From an uncultured Acetatifactor sp. (GTDB lineage: Bacteria; Bacillota; Clostridia; Lachnospirales; Lachnospiraceae), in the NCBI GenBank assembly GCA_910589035.1, contig CAJUSI010000073.1:1-64000 (forward strand): DNA of 64,000 nucleotides, given 5' to 3'. Under the pieces are notes generated by a model. It searched no databases and had not been told where the DNA came from. It saw nothing but the letters and a program-made list of their open reading frames with translations. Positions 62,648 to 64,000 of the stretch are shown here, piece after piece. Every line of letters begins with the position of its first letter. Within the stretch, counting starts at the first letter, position 1. The position numbers and the translations under genes were made by a program.

Positions 62648-64000
62648 ATGAATCCGACTGTAAAACTGCCCGTGGGCATTGACGATTTTGAAAAACTCCG
62701 GACAGAAGATTTCTACTATGTAGACAAAACCAGTCTGATAAAAGAACTTCTGGATAATTGGAGCGAAGTCAATCTATTCACTCGTCCCCGCAGATTCGGG
62801 AAATCCCTGAATATGAGCATGCTGAAATGCTTTTTCGAGTACGGCTGCGATGCCCGGCTCTTTGAGGGGCTGGATATTGCCAAAGAGACGGAACTGTGTG
62901 AAAAATATATGGGGAAATTCCCTGTAATTTCCGTCAGCCTGAAGGATGCCAGCGCCGGGGATTACAGCACGGCGCGGCAGATGCTGTGCGCTATCATAAG
63001 AAATGAGGCCCAGCGCTTTCCCTTCCTTTTGAATAGCGACAAGCTCACAGGTGAGGAAAAAGAGCTGTACCAGCAGATTATTGCGGTTGGCGGAATCGGA
63101 GAGGCAGCGTATGTCATGACAGATGATATCCTGACAGAAAGCCTTCTGACTTTATGCAGGCTCCTTTATAAACACTATGGTCAAAAAGTAGTCCTCCTGA
63201 TTGACGAATATGATGTACCCCTGGACAAGGCCCAGCATTTCGGCTACTACGAAGAAATGGTTAAGCTGGTTCGCAATCTCTACAGCCGGGCATTGAAGAG
63301 CAACGGCTTCCTTCAGTTCGCCGTAATGACAGGCTGTCTGAAAATTGCAATGTCTTCCATGGGAAGACATTTAGAGAGTATTTTCACCGGTCTGAACAAT
63401 CTGCGGGTATTCTCCGTGATGAATATCCAGTTTGACGAACATTTCGGCTTTTCCGACAGGGAAGAGGAGGATATGCTTCGCTTTTACGGACATGGGGACA
63501 GGTTCAGTCTGGCGAAGGAATGGTATGACGGATACCGCTTCGGCAATGCGGATGTATACTGTCCTTGGGACGTTATCAATTACTGCGCGGATCTGAGAGC
63601 CGACCCCAAAGCCTCACCCCGGGCTTTCTGGGTCAATACCAGCGGAAACGATATTATCCACAATTTTATACGCACAGCAAAACCAGGCACACGCCGGGAA
63701 CTGGAGCTTCTGGTAAACGGTGAAAGCGTTACCAAAAAGATCAATCAGGAGCTGACCTACCGGGATTTGTACAGCAGCCCGGACAACCTGTGGAGTGTGC
63801 TCTTCATGACGGGGTATCTCACTTGAAAAGAGCGGGGAAAGCTTCACAAAAGACACGGATCCAGAGTCAATAAAAGCTGTAAGCCAAAAGACTGTAAAGG
63901 ATGCAGCTGAAAAGTTCGCAAGAGATGCGGAACTGGAAAAAGGATGCCTGGAGGCTTTGACACAGATTGAAACCATGGGATATGACGCTAAGTTCAGGTT
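62648..64000 (+). pseudogene. AAA-ATPase-like protein with lost nuclease domain
   Basis: Begins with a good ribosome site (AAAGGAG) and reads LPVGIDDFEKLRTEDFYYVDKT, then TRPRRFGKSLNMSMLKCFFE (P-loop-like), VVLLIDEYDVPLDKA and EWYDGYRFGNADVYCPWDVINY, the AAA_ATPase-like family. It stops at 63,826 after LFMTGYLT. A different frame continues (LEKSGESFTKDTDPES..., ARDAELEKGCLEALTQIETMGYD), which is the end of the nuclease domain. So the middle with the PDDEXK core is deleted and the end is frameshifted. The 392-residue N-terminal part could still be made. The window ends inside. Confidence 0.8.

Overview
The window looks like a chromosomal segment of a Gram-positive gut-type Clostridia, most likely a Lachnospiraceae relative. 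This rests on strong AGGAGG-type ribosome sites, mid-range GC, sigma-A-like promoters, a miaB/mutS/mutL cluster, zinc-ribbon/TPR membrane proteins and AAA-ATPase/PDDEXK genes. I recognise no rRNA, tRNA or CRISPR array. From position 180 to 62,067 every gene I support is on the minus strand. Only the degenerate AAA-ATPase genes at the right edge are on the plus strand. All function names rest on motif recognition by eye; no database search was possible.

Layout, right to left (direction of transcription). 62.3-64 kb: two decayed AAA-ATPase/PDDEXK copies. 52.4-62.1 kb: three zinc-ribbon membrane proteins, a MATE exporter, a two-component pair preceded by a minisatellite, and a PlsY-like/UgtP-like lipid pair. 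45.2-52.3 kb: a TerB-N/TerB-C protein, a BrxD-like (DUF2791) ATPase, a DUF4304-like protein and an Lhr-like helicase, which together look like a stress or phage-defence module. 39.6-44.7 kb: two rhamnosidase-type glycoside hydrolases (GH78-like, GH106-like). 32.0-39.2 kb: the most unusual locus, an operon of a stand-alone receiver, a 1604-residue viroplasmin/ClpB-like AAA/receiver-like/AAA/AAA/M41 protein and two more viroplasmin proteins. 27.0-31.9 kb: a two-component system with a membrane protein, and an AGCS symporter. 23.1-26.8 kb: pepT, an AAC(6')-like gene overlapping a broken APH remnant, and miaB. 8.1-23.0 kb: tcdA, a 25-codon gene with its own promoter and terminator, two PH/zinc-ribbon ABC exporters with a DUF1854 protein, a MATE exporter and a complete sugar ABC importer. 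0-7.9 kb: a DUF3800 gene preceded by a structured RNA, mutS, a FecR-domain lipoprotein and mutL.

The best candidate for an undescribed system is the viroplasmin/AAA/M41 operon at 32,045-39,203. Its predicted ability to sense RNA:DNA hybrid or dsRNA, unfold proteins and cut them is inference from domains only. Second-tier signals are the DUF3800-associated RNA, a 165-bp palindromic element present twice with a 9-bp hypervariable block, and the TerB/BrxD-like/helicase module. Several conserved enzymes (MutL, the sugar ATPase, TcdA, the helicase) carry in-frame tandem-repeat expansions.
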